Below are positions 1 to 8,318 of a stretch of 64,000 nucleotides of DNA, one piece after another; position 1 is the stretch's first letter; every line of letters starts with the position of its first letter. The position numbers were made by a program, and so were the translations under genes. Source of the stretch: SOKP01 sp048887165 (GTDB lineage: Archaea; Asgardarchaeota; Lokiarchaeia; Sigyniarchaeales; SOKP01); assembly GCA_048887165.1 (NCBI GenBank), contig JBHLJZ010000003.1, positions 1 to 64,000 of the forward strand. The letters run 5' to 3'. The notes under the pieces are model-generated. The model ran no database searches and was not told where the DNA came from. It saw nothing but the letters and a program-made list of their open reading frames with translations.

Positions 1-363
1 AAAATTTGGCAGAGTGTTTCCCCTGATCAATATTTCAAAATTAAGGATTCCATTGCTGGAAAAATGGTAGATATGGTAGAACAGACGCTATGCCCTAATA
101 TAAGAGATTACATTGAAGTAGCAGAAGCTGCTAGCCCTCTCACTTACTATAGATATTCTAAGAATATTGAAGGTGCTATCTATGGTTATAGTCAAGACAT
201 TTTAAATATGCCCCTACTTCGTCTTGACAGTCGAGGCCCGATCCCAGGTATATATATAGTAGGAGCATGGACAAATTTCGGTGGAGGATTTTCTACTGCC
301 ATATTGAGTGGAAGAATAGGCGCTGGATTGTACTTAAGAGATAAAGCAAAAGGGAGGATTTAA
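1..363 (+). CDS. FAD-dependent oxidoreductase, CrtI/phytoene desaturase-like, C-terminal part only
   Basis: Partial gene: the reading frame is open from base 1, so the N-terminal FAD-binding half lies outside the window. About 120 C-terminal residues are visible. They end with the signature of the CrtI/carotenoid isomerase and amine-oxidase-like family: GIYIVGAWTNFGGGFSTAI, the segment that closes over the FAD, followed by a helix ending in basic residues. An in-frame ATG at 64 is internal and not the start. The next gene begins 3 bases after the stop, so the two are surely co-transcribed and the downstream reductase may supply its electrons (inference). The family covers desaturases, isomerases and other flavin oxidoreductases, so the substrate cannot be named from this fragment. 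Confidence 0.75.
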   Translation, partial: KIWQSVSPDQYFKIKDSIAGKMVDMVEQTLCPNIRDYIEVAEAASPLTYYRYSKNIEGAIYGYSQDILNMPLLRLDSRGPIPGIYIVGAWTNFGGGFSTAILSGRIGAGLYLRDKAKGRI

Positions 364-366
364 AAA

Positions 367-1566
367 ATGGAGAAAGAAGTAATGGAAGATATTAAAAAGT
401 ATCAGAAAGCTGAAAAATTAAAGAAATGGCGTGATGAGGTTGAACCAATCCCTTGGTATTATGATGGATTAGAAAATTTGTGTGATAGAATCCATCCCGG
501 AAAGCAAAAATTACAGCTAACAGATATTGAACTAATTTCACATGATACTAAATTGTATAGATTCATTTCAAATAATCCAAAAAAACCTTTAGCACCATTT
601 CGAGCAGGGCAGTATATTGGACTTAGTATCGAAATTGATAATGTGCGAACTATCCGCCCATATTCTCTTGTTTCGTCACCAAATCAACTTGCATACTATG
701 AACTAGGTATTAGAAAAAAATTAGATGGTTTTGTAAGCCCTTATTTGATTGATAACGCAAAAGTTGGTGATATTTTTGAAGCAACAGAACCAATGGGTAA
801 CTTCTATCATAATCCTATATTTCATGGTAAAAATTTAGTATTTATTGCAGGTGGGTGTGGCATCACTCCCTTCGTTTCAATCCTGAGAGACATTTCAGAG
901 AGGGTCTTACCATTAAATGTTTGGCTATTATTTGGATGTTTAACAGAAAAAGATATTTTATTTCGGGACTTTCTTGAAGATATTCAAAAAAAGAGACCAA
1001 ATATCAAGGTTAAATATATTTTATCAGAAGCAGATTCAGATTGGCAAGGTGAATGTGGTTTTATAACAAAAGATAAGATAAAAGAATTTGTTGGGTCATT
1101 TAACGAAAAGTTTTACTATATTGTAGGAAATCGTCCAATGTATTTATTCATAGATGAAGAATTAAAAAAACTTGGCATTCCAAGACAACGTATTATTTAT
1201 GAAGCTTTTGGTGCTCCGGATGATATAACTCAAGTAATAGGATGGCCTAAAGAAATTAATATTTCTAAAAAAATCAAAGTAACCGTAAAACTGAAAAAAT
1301 ATAACCAAAAAAGTCAAAGAGCATTTGAAGTTCTCTGTTCTGAACCTCTTTTAAATAGCCTTGAAAGAGAATTAGGATTAGAACTTCAATTAGATAGTGG
1401 ATGTCGTTCAGGAGCATGTGCGTTATGTCGAACTAAATTAAATTCTGGAAAGATTTTTATTCCACCTGAAGTAACTATAAGAGAGGTTGATAGAGATTTT
1501 GGATTTATTCATCCATGTATATCTTATCCTTTGACAGATATAGACTTAGATTTAACTCTAACCTAA
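367..1566 (+). CDS. Flavin-dependent NAD(P)H oxidoreductase with C-terminal plant-type 2Fe-2S ferredoxin domain
   Basis: A three-part electron-transfer protein of 399 residues. After an N-terminal extension of about 45 residues comes a ferredoxin-reductase flavin domain with the flavin motif RPYSLVSSP at 97-105. A nucleotide-binding domain follows, with AGGCGITPF at 161-169. The C-terminal domain is a 2Fe-2S ferredoxin with Cys346-x4-Cys351-x2-Cys354 and Cys384. This order is that of the phenol hydroxylase or benzoate dioxygenase reductase class, which passes electrons from NAD(P)H through flavin to the iron-sulfur cluster. It follows the FAD oxidoreductase with a 3-base gap, so it probably forms a redox pair with it. 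In an anaerobe the partner is unlikely to be an oxygenase, so the electron acceptor is unknown. Confidence 0.85.
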   Translation: MEKEVMEDIKKYQKAEKLKKWRDEVEPIPWYYDGLENLCDRIHPGKQKLQLTDIELISHDTKLYRFISNNPKKPLAPFRAGQYIGLSIEIDNVRTIRPYSLVSSPNQLAYYELGIRKKLDGFVSPYLIDNAKVGDIFEATEPMGNFYHNPIFHGKNLVFIAGGCGITPFVSILRDISERVLPLNVWLLFGCLTEKDILFRDFLEDIQKKRPNIKVKYILSEADSDWQGECGFITKDKIKEFVGSFNEKFYYIVGNRPMYLFIDEELKKLGIPRQRIIYEAFGAPDDITQVIGWPKEINISKKIKVTVKLKKYNQKSQRAFEVLCSEPLLNSLERELGLELQLDSGCRSGACALCRTKLNSGKIFIPPEVTIREVDRDFGFIHPCISYPLTDIDLDLTLT

Positions 1567-1594
1567 TTTTTTATATAATAATGTATATAAAAAA
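1567..1594. terminator. Inverted repeat between convergent genes
   Basis: Two perfectly complementary 11-base arms (1567-1577 and 1584-1594), T-rich on the left and A-rich on the right, flank a 6-base loop. The element begins directly after the stop of the reductase and lies between it and the oppositely oriented enoyl-CoA hydratase gene. Read from either side the hairpin ends in a run of T, so it could end transcription in both directions. The terminator role is inference. Confidence 0.45.
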
Positions 1595-1631
1595 AATGAT
1601 AAAAAAATGTTATAAACCTAATAAAATACAT

Positions 1632-2456
1632 TCATTTCCAACGCCATTTGGGCTTTGTCTTGGATAATCTGGCTAATGCTCCATTTACAGCATCTTTAGT
1701 TTGAAGTAATTGGGAACTTACAAGTGTTTCTAACTCCAATCCAAAAGCTGTATCTTTTCCATAACAATCATCAATTAACTTTTTAGCTAATCCAACTGCA
1801 AGAGGTGCGGAATCTATTAGTTCGTCTGTGTACATTTTAATAATTGAATCTAAGTCATTGGGGGATCTCACAACTCGATTAACTACACCAAGTCTATAAG
1901 CTTCATTGCCATCAAACTTACGTCCAGTTAATATTATATCTTTTGTGTTTTGGATCCCTACCAACCTTGTTAACCTTATTGTGCCACCTACATCTGGATT
2001 CATACCAATCTTAGATTCTAACATATGAAATTCTGCGGATTCTGTGCAAAATCGAAAATCACATGCTAAAGCTAATTCAAAAGCCATACCGTAGCAATAA
2101 CCATTAATTTTAGCAATCACAGGCTTTTCCATCTTTTCGATTTTAGTGAATATAGGATGGATCCAAGTGTTTGCGAAATACCTAAAATTCCTAACAATCC
2201 TTAAATCGGGTATCACTCCTTCAGGATCTTTTTCTTGACCAGTTAAAAAGTTCAAATCTATACCTGAACTGAAGAAATCGTCTCCTCCAGTTATTATTAC
2301 AACTCTTGTATCTGTACGTTCTACTTTATCAATTGCATTTTGAAGACCAACTAATAAATCATAATTCATCGCATTTTTTTTGTCTAAACGATTCATTTTT
2401 ATTGTCGTTATTGTCTTATCTTCGTTTTCTTCTATTAATACAGCATTTTCATTCAT
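1632..2456 (-). CDS. Enoyl-CoA hydratase/isomerase (crotonase) family protein
   Basis: A 274-residue single-domain crotonase, the usual length. The oxyanion-hole segments are visible as FSSGIDL (62-68) and NGYCYGMAFELALACD (118-133). Both acidic residues used by true enoyl-CoA hydratases appear to be conserved: Glu127 in FELALACD and Glu147 in MLESKIG. This favours hydration of 2-enoyl-CoA over isomerase or decarboxylase activity. It stands alone on the minus strand among acyl-CoA genes. With the acyl-CoA dehydrogenase at 9.8 kb and the hydroxyacyl-CoA dehydrogenase at 54 kb it could form a beta-oxidation sequence, but the genes are not in one operon, so this is inference. Confidence 0.88.
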   Translation of the reverse strand: MNENAVLIEENEDKTITTIKMNRLDKKNAMNYDLLVGLQNAIDKVERTDTRVVIITGGDDFFSSGIDLNFLTGQEKDPEGVIPDLRIVRNFRYFANTWIHPIFTKIEKMEKPVIAKINGYCYGMAFELALACDFRFCTESAEFHMLESKIGMNPDVGGTIRLTRLVGIQNTKDIILTGRKFDGNEAYRLGVVNRVVRSPNDLDSIIKMYTDELIDSAPLAVGLAKKLIDDCYGKDTAFGLELETLVSSQLLQTKDAVNGALARLSKTKPKWRWK

Positions 2457-2640
2457 TTTTTTCCACTTTTTAAATTTAATTTTTGTATATTATAATCTTA
2501 TTTTGATAAAAAAATTATTTCTTTCCTAATTTAATAAGGTTTGATATATAATTCTGAATAAAAATGAAATATATTAATATGAACAAAATCTATTCTCTAT
2601 AGTAATCTAAGTTTAAAACTCATAAAAGATATTTTAAGAT

Positions 2641-3549
2641 GTGATAAAAATTTCAGAAAAAGATTTATCAAATAAGTTAGTAATTAGTGCCGCATTAGCG
2701 GGGGCAGTCACTACGAAAACAAATAACCCTAGTGTTCCTTATACAGCTGAAGAATTTGGAGATGAAGCTAAAAAATGTTATGATGCGGGTGCTGCGATAG
2801 TTCATATTCATGCGAGAGATCCAGAAAAAGGAAATCCAGTTCATGATTTAGACCAGATTAGAGCAGTTGTAGAGAATATAAAATCAAAAGCACCAGATAT
2901 TATTATTAATCTTAGTACCGCAATAAGTGCAATAGCAACTCCAAAGCAACGAATTGCTCCAGTACAAACGTTTAAACCCCCAATTGCGTCATTAAATACC
3001 AACAGCATGAATTTTAGCGTAGGAGATTTTAAAGCTGGGAAAGTAATAATGGGCAACACAAACATTTTCCAAAATGATTTTCGAACAATTGAAAAGTTTG
3101 CAAAAGAAATGAAGAAAGTAGGGACAAAACCGGAGATGGAAATTTATGATTTCGGCGGAATGTATAACATGCTCTTTTTAAATAAACAAGAAGCTTTATT
3201 TGAACGCCCACTACATTTTCAATTAGTGTTTGGAGTTCTAGGAGGTATTCCATTTAGCCCAAATAATTTAGGACAATTATTAGGATTGATGCCTGAAGGC
3301 TCTACTTGGAGTGTATGTGGAGTAGCAAAGAATCAATTCCAATCAGGACTTAGCGCTGCGGCTTGGGGGGGACATATACGGGTAGGTTTGGAAGATAATA
3401 CAAGAGTCATTTCTGGTGAATTAGCTAAGGGATCATGGGAACAAGTTGAATGGGCTGCTAAGGTTACAAAACTTTCAGGACGAGAAGTTGCGACTCCCGA
3501 AGAAGCAAAGAAAATATTTAATCTCTTACGAGATGATGTAGAACTTTAA
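2641..3549 (+). CDS. Beta-keto acid cleavage enzyme (BKACE, DUF849 family)
   Basis: A TIM-barrel metal enzyme of 302 residues. Members condense a beta-keto acid with acetyl-CoA and release acetoacetate and a new acyl-CoA, as in the 3-keto-5-aminohexanoate cleavage enzyme of lysine fermentation. Visible family marks are the metal ligands His55-x-His57 (IVHIHARDP) and the motif RVGLEDN at 247-253 with the third ligand Glu251. The start is GTG at 2641; an ATG two bases upstream runs straight into a stop (ATGTGA). The substrate side chain cannot be told. The gene is single, with divergent spacing to the hydratase gene, and fits the acyl-CoA theme of this end of the window. Confidence 0.88.
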   Translation: MIKISEKDLSNKLVISAALAGAVTTKTNNPSVPYTAEEFGDEAKKCYDAGAAIVHIHARDPEKGNPVHDLDQIRAVVENIKSKAPDIIINLSTAISAIATPKQRIAPVQTFKPPIASLNTNSMNFSVGDFKAGKVIMGNTNIFQNDFRTIEKFAKEMKKVGTKPEMEIYDFGGMYNMLFLNKQEALFERPLHFQLVFGVLGGIPFSPNNLGQLLGLMPEGSTWSVCGVAKNQFQSGLSAAAWGGHIRVGLEDNTRVISGELAKGSWEQVEWAAKVTKLSGREVATPEEAKKIFNLLRDDVEL

Positions 3550-3740
3550 TAAAGAAGATTCAAAAATCTATTTCTTATATTTATTTATTTTCATTATTTT
3601 AAAATTACCTGACAAAGAAAATGCTGGCAAGTTAGAACGACCTCTCGATGATATTAGAAAATTATCATCTTCATTATCTAAAAATTAGAAAAAGAGAAAA
3701 AAAAGAGTTGTAACTTTTATTATTTTTTATACTTTTTTGT

Positions 3741-3752
3741 AATATTTATATG
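3741..3752 (+). promoter_or_regulatory. Candidate TATA box of the surface protein gene
   Basis: An AATATTTATATG stretch lies about 60 bases ahead of the surface-protein start in a gap of some 250 bases without a supported gene. It resembles an archaeal TATA element, but the region is so AT-rich that the match is weak evidence on its own. Confidence 0.25.
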
Positions 3753-3807
3753 TTTTAAATCATATATTTTTTAGGCAAATCTAAAAAAAATAAGATGGGT
3801 TTTTCCA

Positions 3808-5997
3808 ATGTATAAAAATCAAAAAAATTATAAAAAATTTCTAAGCATATTAATACTTTGTATCCTAATCTTTACCCTTACCTTCCAGATGAATCCAAGA
3901 TTTATGCGTAAAGACATAAGCAACAATCTAAGAAGTAGTGCAGTATATGATTCAGCCGGTGTAATTGCATTGTGGTCTGGACCCTTAAATACAATCCCAG
4001 CTGGGTGGAAACTGTGTGATGGTACTGGTGGCACAATAAACACAACTAATCGTTTTGTTTATAATGATGATAGTATGGAACCATCTGGATCCACAGGCGG
4101 TAGTTCATCACATAATCATAGTTACTCTACGGTTCCCCTCCACGATCATGGTGTAACTAATACGACAACCACTCCACATGTCCATAACATTGCTAGACCA
4201 ACAGATGCTAGAAATGTTTGGATAATTGAACCTACATTACCAGGTTTACGCAATGTTGCAACTAACACTGGTCCTGATTCTGCATTGCATTCTCATATCG
4301 TGCAACCTACAGGTGGAACAGGCCTCTATATGTCTGAAGAAGAAAATGTCCTCCCACCCTATTATGAGATGGCATTTATCGAGAAGGAAACAAATGATCC
4401 TAGTATTCCTATCGGGTTGATTGTAATGTGGGCAGGTCTTATAGATAGCATTCCTGCAGGTTGGGAACTTTGTAACGGATCAAACGGGACGCCTGATCTT
4501 CGAGACAATTTCATTCGAGGAGCCCCTCCAGGGGTAGATCCTGGAATGTTAGGTGGACATTTAACCCATAATCATACATATACTGAAATTCCTACACATA
4601 CCCACACTATCGCTCAAGGAGGTGATTCTCATAGTCATGGCAATGTTCCGAGTTTTGTTTGGGCTACCTTTGTGGTCTTAAACCCTAATGTTTATAGTGC
4701 TGAAGTTGGTTATACCGATTGGGCAAATGTACCTCACACACATGATATACTTGAGGTTGGAGTAGAGAATTGTACAACTCAAGAAGCAGACAACCTACCC
4801 CCCTATTTTAAGGTTGCATTCATAATGAATACAGTAGTATCTAATGCATTACCGTTGGGAGTTATTAGTATGTGGGGAGATTCAATGGCGAACATACCTT
4901 CAGGTTGGAGTCCATGCAATGGAATAAATTATACACCTGATTTGCTTAATAGTTTTCTAAGAGGTGTAGCAAATGGAGAACAACCTGGAATTGTTGATGG
5001 ATCTGACACTCATCGTCATATCTATACTGATGTTCCCTTACATGATCACACTGTTTTAAGTGATCCGATGACTCATCGACACCAGATGTATGTCTCTGGT
5101 GCCCCTTTTCCTGCTCCTCCCCCCATCTTTGTTCCCGCAGATACATACTTTGCAGGAAGTGTATCTACCACAACAGCCTCTAGTTCTCCTTCTCATAACC
5201 ATGACATACTTCCTACTGGTTCCGCAACTCCTTATACCGACTATGCAACTAGTATTCCACCCTATGTTAAGGTCATTTATATACAAAAGTGTTTATCACT
5301 CTCCAATCCATCTCCTCAAGATGGAGCTACGGATATTGGCTATAACCCTCTATTAAGTGTGGATGTAGATGACTTAGAAGGGGATGATTTGAATGTGTCA
5401 TTTTATGATGCTTCAGATGATAGCCTAATAGGAGAATATAGTATTTTTGGTGGAACTGGTACAGCTACAGCAACCTGGTCGGGACTCTCAAGTGGTACGA
5501 GTTATTCATGGTATGTAACAGCTGATGATGGGTTAGGTGTAAATCAATCTGACATTTGGTCATTTACTACAAATTACGTGCCCAATGTTCCCACAAATCC
5601 AACTCCTAATAATTTGGCTACTGATATTAGTTCTAACCCTACATTGAGCGTGGATGTATTCGATAACGATGGGGATGATTTGACCATATCATTTTATAAT
5701 GCTTCAGATGATAGTTTAATAGATGTAGATATTGTTGTAGGGGGAACTGGTACGGCTTCAGTAATTTGGTCGGACCTCCCGAGTGATATAATCTGTACAT
5801 GGTACGTTATAGCTGATGATGGGTTAAACACAACTCAATCACCAACGTGGTCATTTTCTACTGCTGAAGAAGTTGAAATCCCTGAAATCCCTCCATTTAT
5901 TCCATTACCAGATTTATTTACAATGGGTTTAATCGTAATAGGGATGGTAGGGATTTTATTGGTGATAATTTATTTGAGACGCAAAAAGTTGGTATAA
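3808..5997 (+). CDS. Membrane-anchored surface protein with three phage tail-collar-like, HxH-rich repeats and two Ig-like domains
   Basis: A 729-residue exported protein. Residues 10-27 form a signal segment. Three tandem repeats follow at about 50-194, 200-343 and 349-493. Each opens with a hydrophobic strand and an IPAGW/IPSGW plus Cys-[DN]-Gly motif (Cys70, Cys222, Cys370), as in phage tail-collar and short-tail-fibre domains. Each repeat carries four His-x-His motifs: 102/104, 112/114, 124/126, 161/163; 254/256, 264/266, 275/277, 310/312; 402/404, 412/414, 423/425, 463/465. Each closes with a LPPYY/IPPYV-type strand. Two Ig- or FN3-like domains (about 500-590 and 593-686), both with a DGDDL or EGDDL loop, lead to a membrane helix at 704-722 and a basic tail. 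The protein should sit outside the cell, anchored at its C-terminus. Metal binding by the His pairs is inferred from phage T4 fibre tips. The ligand is unknown. Confidence 0.75.
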   Translation: MYKNQKNYKKFLSILILCILIFTLTFQMNPRFMRKDISNNLRSSAVYDSAGVIALWSGPLNTIPAGWKLCDGTGGTINTTNRFVYNDDSMEPSGSTGGSSSHNHSYSTVPLHDHGVTNTTTTPHVHNIARPTDARNVWIIEPTLPGLRNVATNTGPDSALHSHIVQPTGGTGLYMSEEENVLPPYYEMAFIEKETNDPSIPIGLIVMWAGLIDSIPAGWELCNGSNGTPDLRDNFIRGAPPGVDPGMLGGHLTHNHTYTEIPTHTHTIAQGGDSHSHGNVPSFVWATFVVLNPNVYSAEVGYTDWANVPHTHDILEVGVENCTTQEADNLPPYFKVAFIMNTVVSNALPLGVISMWGDSMANIPSGWSPCNGINYTPDLLNSFLRGVANGEQPGIVDGSDTHRHIYTDVPLHDHTVLSDPMTHRHQMYVSGAPFPAPPPIFVPADTYFAGSVSTTTASSSPSHNHDILPTGSATPYTDYATSIPPYVKVIYIQKCLSLSNPSPQDGATDIGYNPLLSVDVDDLEGDDLNVSFYDASDDSLIGEYSIFGGTGTATATWSGLSSGTSYSWYVTADDGLGVNQSDIWSFTTNYVPNVPTNPTPNNLATDISSNPTLSVDVFDNDGDDLTISFYNASDDSLIDVDIVVGGTGTASVIWSDLPSDIICTWYVIADDGLNTTQSPTWSFSTAEEVEIPEIPPFIPLPDLFTMGLIVIGMVGILLVIIYLRRKKLV

Positions 5998-6044
5998 AAA
6001 TAAAAATAATTTAAATTACTACTTTTTTTTTATTTTATATTTCA

Positions 6045-6064
6045 TTTTGGTTGATTGACCAAAA
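6045..6064. terminator. Inverted repeat between convergent genes
   Basis: Two 7-base arms, TTTTGGT at 6045-6051 and ACCAAAA at 6058-6064, enclose a 6-base loop. The hairpin lies between the surface-protein gene and the oppositely oriented DUF35 operon, just after a T-rich run at 6023-6031. It is a possible shared terminator. Confidence 0.4.
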
Positions 6065-6117
6065 TCCACAAGACTGCACTAAATTAGAAAAAATAAAAAT
6101 AAAATAATTTTTAATTA

Positions 6118-6597
6118 TTATATCAGCTCAAAGTATAAAATATCTTTCAGTGTACCTTCTCTTTCTCCTTTAGGTCTAAGAATTGCTTTAACTTTTGTAT
6201 TTGAAAAATTTTTATTAAAGTCGTTCGTCTTTATGATACCAAGTAATGCTCCATCAGTTTGATCAACATCGATCAAAGCCATAAGTTTTGGTTCTTGCAT
6301 TTTTTTTCCGTGAGCATTAATAGTAGCAACGGTAAAAAGTCTAACAGTGCCAGTTAACGGTACTTCAAACCAATTACTTTCAGAAATTTCTTCAAAACAA
6401 TCTTCACAGTATAAGCGAGGTGGGCAATACACTTTATGGCATTTTATACATTTACAAGCCAAGAATGTATCATTTTTCATAAGATGTTTGAAAAATTTAT
6501 CCCCTGCTATTCCGCTTGGATAAAAGTAATCTGCCTGCATATCTCCACGCCAATGCATTGGAGATGTTGGATCTGTCTGTTTTTCTAAGAATCCCAT
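6118..6597 (-). CDS. DUF35 zinc-ribbon/OB-fold acyl-CoA-binding partner protein
   Basis: A 159-residue protein of the DUF35 family: an N-terminal helix, a rubredoxin-like zinc ribbon with Cys50-x2-Cys53 and Cys64-x2-Cys67, then an OB-fold domain ending in the typical KGEREGTLKDILYF strand. DUF35 proteins bind thiolase-fold enzymes and help hold the CoA thioester, as in archaeal acetoacetyl-CoA thiolase/HMG-CoA synthase complexes and bacterial steroid aldolase complexes. It is the last gene of a four-gene minus-strand operon; its ATG overlaps the stop of the gene before it (TAATG). One DUF35 protein for each of two thiolase-fold proteins suggests matched pairs (inference). Confidence 0.85.
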   Translation of the reverse strand: MGFLEKQTDPTSPMHWRGDMQADYFYPSGIAGDKFFKHLMKNDTFLACKCIKCHKVYCPPRLYCEDCFEEISESNWFEVPLTGTVRLFTVATINAHGKKMQEPKLMALIDVDQTDGALLGIIKTNDFNKNFSNTKVKAILRPKGEREGTLKDILYFELI

Positions 6598-7136
6598 TAA
6601 TCTCCACCTCCTTTTAGTGGCTTAAAATATTTTATATCCGTAATTGATCCTTCTCTTTCATTTTCCGGTTTCCACACTGCTTTGACCCTCATTCCAATCT
6701 TGATTTCATCTTTTGTCATCTCTCCAAAATAATGCATAAATCCATGATGTGGAGGCGTATCATCAAGATCAATCACTCCCACTAGAATCGGTTCTTCAAT
6801 TCTCCTAGCATCAGGATCAAGATACGAGATTGAGAATGTTTCAATGACTCCTGTATCTGGTAATTCAATCCATTCTTCTGTAGGGCCATAACAATACTCA
6901 CAGAACATTCGAGGAGGTACAATCACTCTTTTACATCTTTTACAGTGAATGCCATAAATTTTTCCGAGTTTTAATCCTTGTAAGAATTTACTCATCGCAG
7001 GTCCCAGACTCCAGCTATATTGCACTTCTGGTTCCCACCAGGTATAAGTAATTTTCCTATCTCGAATATCACTCTCGCGAACATGGGTCCCTGGAGCATA
7101 AGGTGGCCATTCTTTATATTCTTTCTTTTCTACCAT
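6597..7136 (-). CDS. DUF35 zinc-ribbon/OB-fold protein, second paralogue
   Basis: A 179-residue DUF35 protein, related to but clearly different from its downstream neighbour. The zinc ribbon is Cys65-x2-Cys68 and Cys79-x2-Cys82, followed by the OB-fold with VKAVWKPENEREGSITDI. The N-terminal 45 residues are rich in Trp, Tyr and Pro and may wrap onto the partner enzyme. The stop of the thiolase-fold gene upstream is only 3 bases away, and its own stop overlaps the next ATG by one base, so the genes are translationally coupled. It is expected to form a complex with one of the two thiolase-fold proteins; which one cannot be told from sequence. Confidence 0.85.
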   Translation of the reverse strand: MVEKKEYKEWPPYAPGTHVRESDIRDRKITYTWWEPEVQYSWSLGPAMSKFLQGLKLGKIYGIHCKRCKRVIVPPRMFCEYCYGPTEEWIELPDTGVIETFSISYLDPDARRIEEPILVGVIDLDDTPPHHGFMHYFGEMTKDEIKIGMRVKAVWKPENEREGSITDIKYFKPLKGGGD

Positions 7137-7139
7137 TTT

Positions 7140-8303
7140 TTATCCCCTCCTTAAAATCATTACAGTACCCATTTGCATTATGTCACCCCAAGCTTGCCCT
7201 ATTCCCATTCTAGGATCTCCTGGAATTTGTCTTTTCCCTGCTTTACCTGCTAATTGCCAATATAGTTCACATACTTTTTGTCCCATAGTAGCTGCAATCG
7301 GATTTCCGACACCCAGTAATCCTCCGGAAGGACAGACAGGCAGATCTCCATCTCTTTGTGTTACTCCTTCTCTGGTAAGAATAGGTGCTTCTCCTTTCTT
7401 ACATAATAAAAGACCTTCTAAATGATGCAATTCTTTATAGGAAAAGGGGTCATAAGGCTCAGCAAAATCAATTTCTTTTGGTGGGTTCTGGATACCCGCC
7501 ATTTTGTATGCCATTTTAGCTGCTTGTGCAACATAACGAGGGAAATATAAATCTCTATTAGTCCACATTGTACTATCAATGCTCCATCCTGTACCTGCTA
7601 CATAGATAGGATCATCTGTAAATCTATGCACAATATCTTTATTACAAAAAATCAATGCTGCTGCACCATCACTCGGTGGACTTATATCTAATCTGTTTAC
7701 AGGCCAGGCCATAATTTCAGAATTGAGAACATCTTCAACGGTGATATTTGGGTCTGCTAATTGTGCACAAGGATGCCCTACGGCGTTTCTTTTATTTTTC
7801 ACGGAAACTAAAGCAATATCTTCTTTTTTAATACCGTGGACTGTCATATATCTATTCATTTCCATAGCAAAAAGCCATACAAGGTTAGGCGTAAGAGGTC
7901 TATCCAATACTGGATCCCAAATATGTCTGAAAGCAGTTTGTGGATGTGGATAAATATTGCCCATTTTTTCTTCACAAACGACGAGGCATATGTCAGCAAC
8001 TCCAGAAGCTACATGCCACCACCCAGCAATAGGGGCGAAAACACCTGTACCACCTCCATTAAAAACCCTTACATAAGGTTTACCAACGCCAGCAGCTCCA
8101 TCCAAAAGATTTTCACCTTTCATATGGATGCCATCGAAAGCATCAGGTGCACTACCCATCACTACCATATCAATATCATCCTTTTGAATACCAGCATCTT
8201 CCATTGCCATTTTTGTAGCCAAATATGAAAGCTCCTTCCCTGTTTCTAATAAATGTCTGCGAAAGAGCGTCATACCGGCCCCAATAACTGCTACTTCTTT
8301 CAT
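7140..8303 (-). CDS. Thiolase-fold protein (SCP2/archaeal thiolase family), lacking the canonical nucleophile
   Basis: A 387-residue protein with the full thiolase double fold: N-terminal KEVAVIGAGMTLF, middle LDISPPSDGAAALIF, and C-terminal CPSGGLLGVGNPIAATM. At the place where thiolases have Cys-x-Ser-Gly it reads FNGGGTGVF (81-89), with no cysteine. The His of the usual GHP motif is replaced by Asn (VGNP). It is therefore unlikely to be an ordinary acyl-transferring thiolase. It may be a non-catalytic partner of the next protein, or a thiolase-fold aldolase/lyase like the DUF35-linked Ltp2 group. It lies between the paralogue upstream (gap 15 bases) and the two DUF35 genes downstream in one operon. 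Confidence 0.82.
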   Translation of the reverse strand: MKEVAVIGAGMTLFRRHLLETGKELSYLATKMAMEDAGIQKDDIDMVVMGSAPDAFDGIHMKGENLLDGAAGVGKPYVRVFNGGGTGVFAPIAGWWHVASGVADICLVVCEEKMGNIYPHPQTAFRHIWDPVLDRPLTPNLVWLFAMEMNRYMTVHGIKKEDIALVSVKNKRNAVGHPCAQLADPNITVEDVLNSEIMAWPVNRLDISPPSDGAAALIFCNKDIVHRFTDDPIYVAGTGWSIDSTMWTNRDLYFPRYVAQAAKMAYKMAGIQNPPKEIDFAEPYDPFSYKELHHLEGLLLCKKGEAPILTREGVTQRDGDLPVCPSGGLLGVGNPIAATMGQKVCELYWQLAGKAGKRQIPGDPRMGIGQAWGDIMQMGTVMILRRG

Positions 8304-8318
8304 TTTCTTATCACCTTC

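Noticed and set aside
3602..3688. Short open frame reading like a protein end (KLPDKENAGKLERPLDD and on to a stop) in the gap before the surface protein gene.
   Set aside because: No start codon and no upstream coding sequence in frame; too short to call a gene or a remnant.
5056..5286. Short antisense open frames in the surface protein gene.
   Set aside because: They mirror the repetitive His-rich coding sequence and have no features of their own.
7836..8228. A 130-codon open frame on the plus strand.
   Set aside because: It lies antisense within the thiolase-fold gene, whose protein is clearly conserved; composition is that of a shadow frame.
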